This document shows positions 25,376 through 34,908 of a stretch of DNA of 64,000 nucleotides, one piece after another. This DNA comes from CAIVAT01 sp049317265. Lineage in GTDB: Bacteria; Bacteroidota; Bacteroidia; Bacteroidales; FEN-979. The position numbers were made by a program, and so were the translations under genes. The stretch lies in NCBI GenBank assembly GCA_049317265.1, contig JBMOIP010000005.1, positions 62,001 through 126,000 on the forward strand, given 5' to 3'. Numbering within the stretch: position 1 is the stretch's first letter; every line of letters begins with the position of its first letter. Under the pieces are notes generated by a model, which was not told where the DNA came from, did no database searches, and was given only the letters and a program-made list of their open reading frames with translations.

Positions 25376-26308
25376 ATGAGAAAAGTTAAAGTAGTCATAT
25401 TGTTCATTTTTCTGTCTTTAATCACTTCCGGTTTTTGCCAGGAGGTCACTGTTTCAGCCAAACTTGACACCAATGCCATGCTCATTGGCGATCACATCGG
25501 GTTAACCCTGAAATATACCGGTCCTGCCAAATCCCAGGTGTTGTGGCCGTTTATGCCGGATACCATTCTTGGGTCGATCACAGTGATTGGACGAGGCAAA
25601 ATCGATACCATATTCACAGCAGATAAAAAATCGGTCACCTATACCCAGCAATTGAACCTGACCTGCTATGATTCAGGATTTTATACGGTTCCTGCCATTC
25701 CTTTCAAATACAGGATGTTGCCCGATACGACAGGAATTACCGCACGAACCAATATGACACTGCTGGCGGTACATACCGTTAAAGTGGATACAACCCAGGC
25801 AATTAAACCGATCATCGGACCGTTGAAGGTCCCCCTGACTTTCCGTGAAATGCTGCCCTGGATACTGGGCGCACTCGCAGCCATCCTGATCATTGCCGGC
25901 GGGATCTGGTACTATTACAAACGGAAAAAAAAGGAACCAGTATTTGCTTTGAAGCCCAAGGTGGTTTTGCTGCCGCATGAAGAGGCGCTCAGGGATATTG
26001 AAAAACTCAGGGTGAAGAAACTATGGCAAGGTGGCAAAGTCAAGGAATATCATTCAGAACTAACTGAAATCCTCAGGAAATACATCGAAGACAGATTCCA
26101 GGTTCCGGCATTGGAACAAACAAGTTATGAAATAATAGCCAGTCTGAAGAATAACCCTGTCTGTTCCAGCCAGGCGTCAGAGCGGCTGAACAGCCTGTTA
26201 ATTCTCGCCGACATGGTTAAATTTGCCAAAGTGCAACCCCTGGCGATGGACAACGAGAAGAGTCTCAGTGATGGAATTGAATTCGTTCATGAAACAACAA
26301 ATGCTTAG
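25376..26308 (+). CDS. Bat-operon membrane protein with exported N-domain
   Basis: A 310-residue protein read from the ATG at 25376. The open frame extends back into the DUF58 gene, but the signal peptide begins here. Residues 1-21 form a signal peptide (cut near GFCQ). An exported beta-rich domain (22-155) resembles the N-terminal repeat of BatD (DTNAMLIGDHIGLTLKYTG). One transmembrane helix is at 160-180, then a basic stop (YKRKKKE) and a cytoplasmic helical tail (195-310) containing KEYHSELTEILRKYIEDRF. It occupies the slot between DUF58 and batA seen in many Bacteroidota bat operons. No enzyme motif; it is probably a membrane component of the Bat complex. Confidence 0.8.
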   Translation: MRKVKVVILFIFLSLITSGFCQEVTVSAKLDTNAMLIGDHIGLTLKYTGPAKSQVLWPFMPDTILGSITVIGRGKIDTIFTADKKSVTYTQQLNLTCYDSGFYTVPAIPFKYRMLPDTTGITARTNMTLLAVHTVKVDTTQAIKPIIGPLKVPLTFREMLPWILGALAAILIIAGGIWYYYKRKKKEPVFALKPKVVLLPHEEALRDIEKLRVKKLWQGGKVKEYHSELTEILRKYIEDRFQVPALEQTSYEIIASLKNNPVCSSQASERLNSLLILADMVKFAKVQPLAMDNEKSLSDGIEFVHETTNA

Positions 26309-26310
26309 AA

Positions 26311-27306
26311 ATGCTTAAACCGCTGACTTTCGGCAACCCGGGTTTTCTCTATCTGCTCCTGATCATTCCGGTGCTGATTGCCTGGTATTTTTACAGGCGG
26401 AAGAGACATACGGCAGATTTACAGGTGAGTTCAACGGCAGGTTTTGCCCAGGTAGGACGCAATCTCAGGTTCTATGTTTATCATGGGCTCTACGTTATCC
26501 GGTTACTTGCCTTAGCATTGCTGATCATTGCACTTGCCCGGCCGCAAACCAGTCTGAGCAGGCAGGATATCAGTGTAGAAGGAATTGACCTTGTTATTGC
26601 ACTCGATGTGAGTGGATCGATGCTTGCGATGGACTTTAAACCTGACCGGCTTGAAGCGGCAAAGGACCTGGCCATTGAGTTCATTGACGGCCGTCCGAGC
26701 GACAGGATCGGGCTGGTGATATTCAGTGGTGAAACCTTCACACAGTGCCCGCTAACCACAGACCATGCTGTTTTAAAGAACCTTTTCCGTGATATTCACA
26801 GCGGCATGATAGAAGATGGTACTGCACTGGGTGATGGCCTTGCAACTGCCGTCAACCGGCTTAGGGGGAGTAAGGCGATCAGCAAGGTCATCATACTCCT
26901 GACGGATGGACAGAGTAACATGGGTTCAGTAGACCCAAGATCTGCCGCTGAAATAGCAAAGCTTTATGGCATACGAATTTATACCATTGGAGTCGGAACA
27001 ATAGGCCAGGCCCCCTATCCGGTTCAGACACCTTTTGGGATGCAGACCCAAATGATGCCGGTGAATATTGATGAACCCACATTGATGGAGATTGCAAAGG
27101 GTTCGGATGGAAAGTATTTCCGTGCCACGAACAATGCAAAGCTTCGCGCCATCTACCAGGAGATTGATAAAATGGAAAAATCGAAGATCGATGTGACCGA
27201 ATTCCGGAAAAGGAAGGAGGAGTTTCTTCCACTTGTTCTGCTGGCCTTTGTTTTGGTTGGCCTGGAAATGCTTCTCCGGTATCTCTATCTGAAAAATATT
27301 CCTTAG
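26311..27306 (+). CDS. batA: BatA, membrane-anchored VWA protein
   Basis: A 331-residue protein with two N-terminal transmembrane helices (about 10-28 and 58-77), a von Willebrand A domain (about 90-290) and a C-terminal helix (about 306-326). The metal-ion-dependent adhesion site is intact: DVSGS (99-103), a threonine in the DGTALGDGL loop and LTDG. This is the aerotolerance-type BatA arrangement, an inner-membrane protein whose VWA domain is thought to scaffold a complex with BatB and to be worked on by MoxR. It lies 2 nt after the previous gene and 60 nt before batB. Confidence 0.92.
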   Translation: MLKPLTFGNPGFLYLLLIIPVLIAWYFYRRKRHTADLQVSSTAGFAQVGRNLRFYVYHGLYVIRLLALALLIIALARPQTSLSRQDISVEGIDLVIALDVSGSMLAMDFKPDRLEAAKDLAIEFIDGRPSDRIGLVIFSGETFTQCPLTTDHAVLKNLFRDIHSGMIEDGTALGDGLATAVNRLRGSKAISKVIILLTDGQSNMGSVDPRSAAEIAKLYGIRIYTIGVGTIGQAPYPVQTPFGMQTQMMPVNIDEPTLMEIAKGSDGKYFRATNNAKLRAIYQEIDKMEKSKIDVTEFRKRKEEFLPLVLLAFVLVGLEMLLRYLYLKNIP

Positions 27307-27366
27307 AGGCATGTTCGGGTTTGTTTAGAGGATTAACATTAGTATTTAACTATAAACATATAAAAT

Positions 27367-28404
27367 TTGTTCCGGTTCGCTCACATATATTATTTTTACC
27401 TGCTTGCAGTAATTCCTTTGCTCGCGGGGTTGCTTGTGGTATATTTGATCTGGAAGAAGAGAACCTTAGCAAGGTATGGAGAATGGAGTGTGATCAGGCA
27501 GCTTATGCCCGATTACTCCCCCTGGAAGCCGGTTCTTAAGTTTCTGCTAATGACAGGGGCATTGATAAGCCTGGTCGTTGCACTGGCCGATCCGCAGACG
27601 GGTTCCCGGATGGAGAAGGTCAAGCGTAAAGGGATCGACCTTATGATTTGCCTTGATGTGTCAAACTCAATGCTCGCACAGGATATCAAGCCCAATCGCC
27701 TTGAAAGGGCGAAACAGTCTATCGTGCGCCTGGTTGATAACCTGGAAGGCGACAGGCTTGGTATCATTGTCTTTGCCGGGAAGGCCTATACCCAGCTGCC
27801 TATTACCACAGATTATGCTGCAGCGAAGATGTTCACCTCTTCCATCAATACAGGGATAGTTGCTACCCAGGGAACGGCTATTGGAGAAGCCATTGATGTT
27901 GCTTCCAATGGATTTGGCGAATCGAAACATAATAAGGCGATTGTCATCATCACCGATGGTGAAGATCATGAAGGCAATGTGCTGGAGATGGCGGAAGCAG
28001 CTGTTAAAAAAGGGATTACCTTATACACCATTGGGATGGGATTGCCAGAAGGCACACCAATACCTGTTTTTAGCGGTGATGTCCAGACGGGCTACCGGAA
28101 GGATAGGGACGGACAAACGATCATGAGCAAGCTCGACGAAACATTGCTGCAGCAGATCGCCAGTGTTGGCAAGGGAATGTATGTGCGTGCAACCACCTCT
28201 GAAACAGGCCTGGGGAAAATATTTGACGATATCAGTAAAATTGAGAAGTCGGAGATTGAAGAGAAACAGTTCAGCGATTATGAAGACCGTTTTCAATATT
28301 TCGTTGCCCTGGCATTGTTTCTGCTGATACTGGATCTCTTTGTTTTTGAGCGTAAAACAAAATGGATGGGGAGATTTAAACCATTTGACTTTGATTCGAA
28401 ATGA
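27367..28404 (+). CDS. batB: BatB, membrane-anchored VWA protein
   Basis: A 345-residue paralogue of BatA with N-terminal transmembrane helices (8-28, 55-75), a VWA domain with DVSNS (97-101), TQGTAIGEA and ITDGEDHEG, and a C-terminal helix (about 311-328). The start is a TTG at 27367, chosen because it gives MFRFAHIYYFYLL, the family's conserved opening. No ATG exists nearby. The stop overlaps the batC start by 4 nt. BatA and BatB probably interact in the inner membrane. Confidence 0.92.
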   Translation: MFRFAHIYYFYLLAVIPLLAGLLVVYLIWKKRTLARYGEWSVIRQLMPDYSPWKPVLKFLLMTGALISLVVALADPQTGSRMEKVKRKGIDLMICLDVSNSMLAQDIKPNRLERAKQSIVRLVDNLEGDRLGIIVFAGKAYTQLPITTDYAAAKMFTSSINTGIVATQGTAIGEAIDVASNGFGESKHNKAIVIITDGEDHEGNVLEMAEAAVKKGITLYTIGMGLPEGTPIPVFSGDVQTGYRKDRDGQTIMSKLDETLLQQIASVGKGMYVRATTSETGLGKIFDDISKIEKSEIEEKQFSDYEDRFQYFVALALFLLILDLFVFERKTKWMGRFKPFDFDSK

Positions 28405-29096
28405 GATACACTCTGATCATACTATTTCTTATCCAGGCAGGCCTCAATGTGTTTTCACAAAAGGAGAATGCGTTGTTGCGCCAGGGTAACCGGAAATTTG
28501 AAAGCGGTGATTTCAAGGAGGCTGAGAAGGACTACCGCAAGGCGCTTGAGTTGAACAAAGAGTCGGTAAAAGGTCAGTTTAACCTCGGAGCTGCTGTTTA
28601 TAAGAACAATAACTTTGAGGAGGCCACCAAGATCTACAATAACCTCGCTGAAAAGAATTCAGATAAGGAAGTGCAGTCCAAGGTGTTTCACAACCTCGGT
28701 AATTCGTACCTCCAGTCAAAAGAGTATGAAAAGAGCATCCTTGCATACAAGAATGCCCTGATGAACAATCCGAAAAATGTTGATACCAAATATAACCTGG
28801 AGTATGCAAAGATGATGCTGAAAAAACAACAACAGCAGCAGCAACAGGATAAGGACAATAAAGATAAAAAAGACGATAAGAAGGATAAGAAGGACGAGCA
28901 GGAGAAGAAAGATCAGAACCAGGATCAGAAGCAAAAAAACGATCAGCAGAAGCAGCCACAGGATCAGAAGAAAATCAGCAAGGATGATGCTGAGCGTATG
29001 CTGGAAGCATTAAAGAATGATGAAAAGAAGACCATGCAGAAGGTTAAAAAACAGAAAGCAAAGGTCCAGGTGATTGGTATTGAAAAAGATTGGTAA
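28401..29096 (+). CDS. batC: BatC, exported TPR protein
   Basis: A 231-residue protein with a signal peptide (1-20, ending FSQ), three TPR repeats (about 22-135), and a low-complexity segment of Gln, Asp and Lys (141-190) that includes seven consecutive Gln. A conserved tail ISKDDAERMLEAL (192-204) and QVIGIEKDW closes it. TPR followed by a charged low-complexity stretch is the usual BatC layout. It is likely a periplasmic adaptor of the Bat complex. The start overlaps the batB stop (ATGA) and the next gene begins 13 nt after its stop. Confidence 0.9.
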   Translation: MRYTLIILFLIQAGLNVFSQKENALLRQGNRKFESGDFKEAEKDYRKALELNKESVKGQFNLGAAVYKNNNFEEATKIYNNLAEKNSDKEVQSKVFHNLGNSYLQSKEYEKSILAYKNALMNNPKNVDTKYNLEYAKMMLKKQQQQQQQDKDNKDKKDDKKDKKDEQEKKDQNQDQKQKNDQQKQPQDQKKISKDDAERMLEALKNDEKKTMQKVKKQKAKVQVIGIEKDW

Positions 29097-29109
29097 AGGT
29101 TTGCATCAT

Positions 29110-30981
29110 ATGTTAAATAAATTTATTTTTTCACTCATCGTCTTCATACTGGGATCATATTCAGCAGTATATGCCCAGGATGTGCGACTTACAGGGCAGA
29201 CAAAACAGGTTGTTGCTGTTGGGGAGACATTTACACTTGTCTATACCCTTAATGCCCAGGGTAGTGGTTTTCGTGGGCCTAACATACAGGGATTCAGCAT
29301 GCTTAGCGGACCAAATACGAGTCAAAGCTCGAGCGTCCGGTTTGTAAATGGCAGTACCACGATGTCCATTACCTATACCTTCACCTACCTGCTTCAGGCT
29401 GGCAAGGAGGGTACATATGATATTCCTGCTGCCTCTGTTACTGCAAACGGGAAGCAGATTACCTCCAATACGCTCACGATTAAAGTGGTGAAGAATTCCA
29501 ATGCATCGGGCACTCAATACCAGGGGGCTGCCGGACAAAACCGCGGAGGGGGTGCCCAGGGCGGAGCCGTAACAGGAGGCGCCAATGATGTATATGTAAA
29601 AGCCTTTTCCTCGAATTCCAGCCCGCTCCAGGGAGAGGGGATAGTGGTTACCTACAAGATCTTCACAAAAGTTCCCATTGCCCAGATCAACATCAGTAAA
29701 TTATCCTCATTTTCCGGTTTTTGGTCACAGAACCTGATGAAGGAGAATGATAAGTTGCAGCAATCAACGCAGGTCATTGACGGAGAACAATACATTGTAG
29801 CTGATATCAGGAAGATTGCCCTGTTCCCTTTGAAGAGCGGCAGACTCGTTATCGATCCTCTTGAACTCGCCTGTGTTGCACAGGTAAGACGCCAGACAAA
29901 AACTAAAACAGGCGATCCGTTTTTTGATGACTTTTTCAATGACTCCTTTTTTAATTCAGGAGTCGCCAATGTTGAGAAAAACCTGAAATCAAATCCGATT
30001 GTTGTCAACGTTCAGCCTCTGCCTGAAGCCGGGAAACCTGCTGACTTCAGCGGGGCGGTAGGCAGTTTTACTTTTCATTCGGAAGTTGACAAGACCCGTT
30101 TGAAAACAAACGAAGCTGTCACCCTTAAATGTACTGTGAGCGGGAGGGGAAACATTCAGCTTATCGATCGCATGAATGTTACATTCCCCCCCGATTTTGA
30201 AAGTTATGACCCGAAGATCACCAGCGATATTCAAACAACTGCAGCCGGGATTTCCGGCAACCAGGTTTTTGAGTACCTGCTGATACCCAGGAAACCCGGA
30301 AAATTCAGTATCAAACCAATTACATTCAGCTATTTTGATCTTGAAAAGAGGCGGTTTATCACCTTAACAAGTCCGGAGTTTTCCCTTGATGTGGAAAAAG
30401 GCAGCGGGGAGGCCGGGAATGTTCAGACCTATTCCGGAGCCAACAAGGAGGAGATTAAGTATATTGGCAGCGACATCCGGCATATCAGGGACAACAGCTT
30501 CCGTTTGATGGAGGAGGGTTCGGGCCTTTTCAATTCACTGACATTCTGGTTCCTGCTACTTACGCCCCTGGTCTTATTCCTGGTATTTCTGGTATTATGG
30601 CGCAAACTTGCCGCCCGCCGAAGCGATACGGTGCTGATGAAAAACCTCAAAGCAACCAAGATTGCACGAAAGAGGCTGCTGAAAGCAGAGGAGTTTAAGA
30701 AATCGGGCCAGCAGGACAATTTTTATATTGCGATCTCCCAGTCACTTTGGGGATATCTCAGCGACAAATTCAGCATCCCAATGGCAGAGTTGAGCATTGA
30801 TTCGGTACATGAGGCACTTGTCCGGCGAAGTGTTGGGGAAGCCATCATTACGCAGTTCATTGAAACGTTGAATAATACCGAATTTTCCCGCTTTGCTCCG
30901 GGGGAGAAGACTGTGAATATGGAGAGAATTTACAATGAAGCGCTCGAGATAATTGCAAAAATGGAGAGGGAGTTGAGATGA
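29110..30981 (+). CDS. batD: BatD, exported membrane-anchored protein
   Basis: A 623-residue protein from the ATG at 29110; 12 extra upstream codons of the open frame overlap batC and precede the signal peptide. It has a signal peptide (1-22, YAQ), repeated beta-rich domains typical of the BatD oxygen-tolerance family (VGETFTLVYTLN; NEAVTLKCTVSGRGNIQLID), a Gly-rich linker around 145-165, one transmembrane helix (about 476-498) and a cytoplasmic helical tail. The plan parallels the smaller protein at 25376-26308. The stop overlaps the batE start by 4 nt. Confidence 0.9.
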   Translation: MLNKFIFSLIVFILGSYSAVYAQDVRLTGQTKQVVAVGETFTLVYTLNAQGSGFRGPNIQGFSMLSGPNTSQSSSVRFVNGSTTMSITYTFTYLLQAGKEGTYDIPAASVTANGKQITSNTLTIKVVKNSNASGTQYQGAAGQNRGGGAQGGAVTGGANDVYVKAFSSNSSPLQGEGIVVTYKIFTKVPIAQINISKLSSFSGFWSQNLMKENDKLQQSTQVIDGEQYIVADIRKIALFPLKSGRLVIDPLELACVAQVRRQTKTKTGDPFFDDFFNDSFFNSGVANVEKNLKSNPIVVNVQPLPEAGKPADFSGAVGSFTFHSEVDKTRLKTNEAVTLKCTVSGRGNIQLIDRMNVTFPPDFESYDPKITSDIQTTAAGISGNQVFEYLLIPRKPGKFSIKPITFSYFDLEKRRFITLTSPEFSLDVEKGSGEAGNVQTYSGANKEEIKYIGSDIRHIRDNSFRLMEEGSGLFNSLTFWFLLLTPLVLFLVFLVLWRKLAARRSDTVLMKNLKATKIARKRLLKAEEFKKSGQQDNFYIAISQSLWGYLSDKFSIPMAELSIDSVHEALVRRSVGEAIITQFIETLNNTEFSRFAPGEKTVNMERIYNEALEIIAKMERELR

Positions 30982-31745
30982 GAAAGCACATGAAACCATA
31001 CACGATCCTGGTTGTTCTGTTTTTTATGGCTGTCAGTGCATTTTCCTCCGTCGAAGAGGTGAATGTGGCCAAGGCAAATAAAGCTTATTCAGCCGGCTCC
31101 TATGAGGCAGCTGCCGGGTTGTATCAGAAAGTGGCGGAGGCCGGTTATTATTCTCCGGAGCTTTTCTATAACCTGGGGAATGCCTGCTTTAAAATGAATG
31201 ATTATTCAAAAGCCATCTTATGGTACGAGCGTGCGCGGCGGCTTGACCCGGGCAACGAGGACATCAACTTCAACCTCAATGTAGCCAATACCAAAATATC
31301 CGATAAAATTGAACCCTTGCCAGAGTTGTTCTATAAAAGGTGGTTTAATAATATCGTGTACGCCTTTTCCATTGATGGCTGGGCCATGATCGGCATCTGC
31401 ATGTTTGTGGCCGGTTTGCTGGGTTTTGTGCTTTACCTGGCTTCCAGGGTGCTCTTCCTGCGTAAAGTGGGTTTCTGGACTGGAACCGCTTTTGTTTTTC
31501 TTGCTTTCATCTCTCTTGCCTTTGCATGGATTGGCTATAATACCACAAAATCGGTGAATGAAGCGATCGTTTTCGCACCCACCATAACAGTGAAGAGTTC
31601 TCCTGATGAAAAAAGCACCGATCTTTTTGTGCTTCATGAGGGCACAAAAGTGTTGCTCCTTGACAATATCAGCGGCTGGTACGAAATCAGGATTGCCAAT
31701 GGCAGTGTGGGCTGGCTGCCGAAAACCTCCCTGGAGAAAATCTGA
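30978..31745 (+). CDS. batE: BatE, TPR and SH3-like membrane protein
   Basis: A 255-residue protein. A signal anchor (5-22) is followed by two TPR repeats (about 28-105, with ELFYNLGNACFKMNDYSKAI), two transmembrane helices (about 134-156 and 166-186), and a C-terminal bacterial SH3-like domain (196-255; TVKSSPDEKSTDLFVLHEG and WYEIRIANGSVGWLP). This is the characteristic BatE layout, closing the operon. SH3-like domains of this type often bind peptidoglycan or envelope peptides. No strong terminator was seen behind it, and the next promoter begins 67 nt downstream. Confidence 0.9.
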   Translation: MRKHMKPYTILVVLFFMAVSAFSSVEEVNVAKANKAYSAGSYEAAAGLYQKVAEAGYYSPELFYNLGNACFKMNDYSKAILWYERARRLDPGNEDINFNLNVANTKISDKIEPLPELFYKRWFNNIVYAFSIDGWAMIGICMFVAGLLGFVLYLASRVLFLRKVGFWTGTAFVFLAFISLAFAWIGYNTTKSVNEAIVFAPTITVKSSPDEKSTDLFVLHEGTKVLLLDNISGWYEIRIANGSVGWLPKTSLEKI

Positions 31746-31812
31746 TCAATCCTTCCTTTTAGCGGTGAATCCTGCGCATTTGCAGAAGAAAATATCCATT
31801 AGGTAAAATAAT

Positions 31813-31843
31813 TTTGCTGGATACTTTTTTTGCTTTATATTTG
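31813..31843 (+). promoter_or_regulatory. Strong Bacteroidota-type promoter
   Basis: TTTG (31813-31816), 19 nt, then TATATTTG (31836-31843) is a full match to TTTG-N19-TAnnTTTG. A second -7 match, TAATTTTG, overlaps at 31809-31816. It would give a leader of about 100 nt for the T9SS cargo gene at 31948. Confidence 0.65.
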
Positions 31844-31947
31844 TTCGTTTAAAAACAAGATGGTTTCACTATCTCCTATCTATTGATTATCCCGGGTTTA
31901 GAATGTAATTATTCCAGAAACATATAAGTCAAATAAAAAAGAGTGAT

Positions 31948-34806
31948 ATGAAAAATAGATTTTTACCCCTTAGCCTGATCACTGCTATCCTTGGCCTCTC
32001 CTTGCTTTTCTCCTCTGCGTTGACTATAGCCGGCCAACCTGGGAATCCGGAACTCCGGAAAACCGGGGAATCATGGTTGGAGAGCGTCCGTGCCAACCAG
32101 AATACCGGGTTGGTTAATCCGCAGGATGTCATTAAAGCCCGCCAGCAAGCTGAAGCGCTCCGGGTGAAATCTACTTCAGGCGCTATGGGTCTCAATTGGT
32201 TAAGTGCAGGACCTGACAATTTCCCGGGAATGATCTGGAGTACAATTTTCGACAATACAGACGCTTCAGGGCTTACCCTGATCGCAGGATCGGCCAATGG
32301 CGGTGTCTGGAAATCAATAAATCTTGGCCTGACGTGGACTCAGATGCCGGTTGAAAACAACCTGGTACTCAATGTCTCCAGTGTGGTTCAAACCTCCAAC
32401 GGTACCATTTATGCTTCAACCGGGATTTCCACCTGTAAAACTGTCAAATTCAACGGCAGCGGTATCTATCGCTCCGTCGGAGGAGGTGCCTTCGCCCCAA
32501 TTGCTGCAACCCAGGGTAAAGCTGATTTTAACGGAGTTATAAAAATGGTTGTTTCTCCGCAATCGGGACGCATCTTTGCCGCCACCCTTGGCGGATTGTA
32601 TTTCAGCGACAACGGTGATGACTGGAACCTGGCAAAACCAGGCTATGCAATGGACGTATGTGCCGGATCAGACGGTACTGTTATTGCTGCAGTCGGAGAT
32701 TCAGCATACATCTCTGCCTCAGGCAGCCTCAGCGACTGGGTAACGCTTACCACAGGTCAAACCGGGGCTCTCCCTAATACCGGAATCGGCTGGATGGTTT
32801 TTGCCATTGCACCTTCCGATGCCAATGTTCTCTATGCCAGCCTTGCTGCCACCGACGGGAAATTGCTCAATGTTTACTGCTCCTCCAATAAAGGAACAAC
32901 ATGGTCGGTTGTCTTTCCCAATAACCCAAGTTACGAGCCTTTTGGCGCCGGAAATGGCTGTTACTCAAATACCCTTGCAGTCTTCCCGAATGATCCTTAC
33001 AAAGTATACCTTGGCGGTCAGAACATGTGGTATGGAAAACGTGTTGATCCTACCGGATTCTACAACTGGGAAAAAGTCAGTTTCGGTGATTTTGGTTCCC
33101 TCAGCCCCTATTTTGCCCCCCTTTATCATCACAGCTATATGTTCCGCCCCAATAATGCCAACCAGTTTGTGATGGCAACCGATGGTGGGGTGAGCATAGC
33201 TACCATTGATGTAAATGGTGTTACCTACCAGACAAGTAATAAAAACCTTCAAGCCAGTCAGTTTAATTCAGTCGCCTACTCTTCCCAGCGCTCCTTTGTA
33301 ATGGGTGGCGGTGACCGGATAGGAACATTGGCATTGGGCTATTTTTATCCCTCACAGGTCAGTTTCCCAAGCAATGGGTACCAGATCTGGCGGGTAGATG
33401 AAAGCAAGTACGGTGCAAACTATCAGCCTCAGCCATCCAATTATGGTGGTACCGGAGGAACTTGTGAATGGTCAAGCATTGATCCACGGGTTGCAGTATA
33501 CAGTCAGAAAGGCACCTTATTGATCCGCCGCCAGGATTTTACCGACATTAATTATTACAACCTGTTTTCAAAAGGGATCAGCGCGGTTAATTCCGATAAA
33601 ATCCCGATGCGTTTATGGGAAACATACAACCAGGGGAGTGTCTTTGGGATTACGCGCGACAGCGTTAAATATTTTGCCGAGCAAAAAGCCGTTCCAGTTG
33701 ACTCCACCATCATGATCAGAAGTGGTTCAAACGGGTTGTTCTTCCCTTATGTTACCACTGCTCCAATTCCAAAGGGTGACAGCATCATTGTTGCCGATCC
33801 TTTAGCCAGCCGGTTCTTTGTCTATGGTGATTCTGTGATCAACTCAGGTCATAATCACGCAATATATATGACCCTTGATTTTCTGAGACTGAACAAAGTT
33901 CCTACCTATTATATGATATTCAAGAATAGTGTCATTGCAGATCCTGTTACGGCAATGGCTATTTCAGCCGATCTCAATACACTCTGGGCAGGTACGCTGA
34001 AAGGAAGGCTTATCCGCATCTCAGGAATTAAAAATGCCTATGATTCAGCCACCGCCGGTGTTGGGAGTTCCCAGTGTGTGCTGGTCTCTACCGTATTCGC
34101 AACTACACCATTTACCAACCGCCAGGTAACTTCTATCTCAATCAATCCCAACAATTCGGGATTGGTGATGGTAACATTGGGTAATTATGGCAACCAGGAC
34201 TATGTTTATTATACCCAGGGAGGCAATGATGCCACCCCGGTATTCAGTTCAATCCAGGGAAATCTTCCGCAGGTGCCTGTTTATTCAGGACTTATTGAGA
34301 TGACGGGAAACAACAATGCCCTTATTGGAACCGATCTTGGCGTTTACACGACAACTAATCTGAATTCAGGAGCTCCGCAATGGGCTGCCGATATGCAGAA
34401 TATTGGAAATGTGCCGGTAACCGATATTCGTCAGCAGGTGATACATGATTATCATGTTCTGAATTATGGTGTGATTTATCTTGCTTCCTACGGCAGGGGC
34501 TTGTGGATGGAGACAACTTATGCTCCGGTGGGCATTGATCCGGTACCGGGCGAAGTAAGATCGAACCAGTCACTGAAACTTAATCCAAACCCTGTAAAGG
34601 ATAATCTTTACATCAGCTATGCGAATGAAACCGCCGGCAATCTTTCTGTCGTTGTGTATGATTTGGCTGGCCGTATGGTGATGAATTCCCCGCTTGGAAT
34701 GCAAGCCAGGGGTGTTGTGAATACCAATATCAATTTGGGTGGCTTATCCCATGGCACCTACATTGTAAAAGTTGGGAATGGTTACGGCAAGGTCGTAAAA
34801 CAATAA
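31948..34806 (+). CDS. T9SS cargo: BNR/VPS10-like beta-propeller protein
   Basis: A 952-residue secreted protein. A signal peptide (1-29) precedes a long region of beta-propeller repeats like those of sortilin/BNR proteins: GGVWKSINLGLTWTQM, IYRSVGGGAFAPIA, GGLYFSDNGDDWNL and VYCSSNKGTTWSVVFP. The last about 75 residues form a type A T9SS sorting domain: LNPNPVKDNLYIS, VVVYDLAGRMV and GTYIVKVGNGYGKVVKQ. It should be exported across the outer membrane and attached to or released from the surface. Ligand or substrate unknown; no catalytic motif recognised. A bidirectional hairpin terminator follows. Confidence 0.88.
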   Translation: MKNRFLPLSLITAILGLSLLFSSALTIAGQPGNPELRKTGESWLESVRANQNTGLVNPQDVIKARQQAEALRVKSTSGAMGLNWLSAGPDNFPGMIWSTIFDNTDASGLTLIAGSANGGVWKSINLGLTWTQMPVENNLVLNVSSVVQTSNGTIYASTGISTCKTVKFNGSGIYRSVGGGAFAPIAATQGKADFNGVIKMVVSPQSGRIFAATLGGLYFSDNGDDWNLAKPGYAMDVCAGSDGTVIAAVGDSAYISASGSLSDWVTLTTGQTGALPNTGIGWMVFAIAPSDANVLYASLAATDGKLLNVYCSSNKGTTWSVVFPNNPSYEPFGAGNGCYSNTLAVFPNDPYKVYLGGQNMWYGKRVDPTGFYNWEKVSFGDFGSLSPYFAPLYHHSYMFRPNNANQFVMATDGGVSIATIDVNGVTYQTSNKNLQASQFNSVAYSSQRSFVMGGGDRIGTLALGYFYPSQVSFPSNGYQIWRVDESKYGANYQPQPSNYGGTGGTCEWSSIDPRVAVYSQKGTLLIRRQDFTDINYYNLFSKGISAVNSDKIPMRLWETYNQGSVFGITRDSVKYFAEQKAVPVDSTIMIRSGSNGLFFPYVTTAPIPKGDSIIVADPLASRFFVYGDSVINSGHNHAIYMTLDFLRLNKVPTYYMIFKNSVIADPVTAMAISADLNTLWAGTLKGRLIRISGIKNAYDSATAGVGSSQCVLVSTVFATTPFTNRQVTSISINPNNSGLVMVTLGNYGNQDYVYYTQGGNDATPVFSSIQGNLPQVPVYSGLIEMTGNNNALIGTDLGVYTTTNLNSGAPQWAADMQNIGNVPVTDIRQQVIHDYHVLNYGVIYLASYGRGLWMETTYAPVGIDPVPGEVRSNQSLKLNPNPVKDNLYISYANETAGNLSVVVYDLAGRMVMNSPLGMQARGVVNTNINLGGLSHGTYIVKVGNGYGKVVKQ

Positions 34807-34826
34807 CGATCATTCAATGCCTGAAT

Positions 34827-34863
34827 AAAAAGAGGGTTGCTCATCGGGCAACCCTCTTTTTAT
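34827..34863. terminator. Bidirectional intrinsic terminator
   Basis: AGAGGGTTGC (34831-34840) and GCAACCCTCT (34848-34857) form a perfect 10-bp stem with a 7-nt loop. T-rich sequence follows on the plus side and A-rich sequence precedes it, so it can stop both the T9SS gene and the convergent pyrE. Confidence 0.88.
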
Positions 34864-34908
34864 TTATACCGTTTTTAGGATAATTATATCTCCTGGGGCA
34901 GGAATGAG

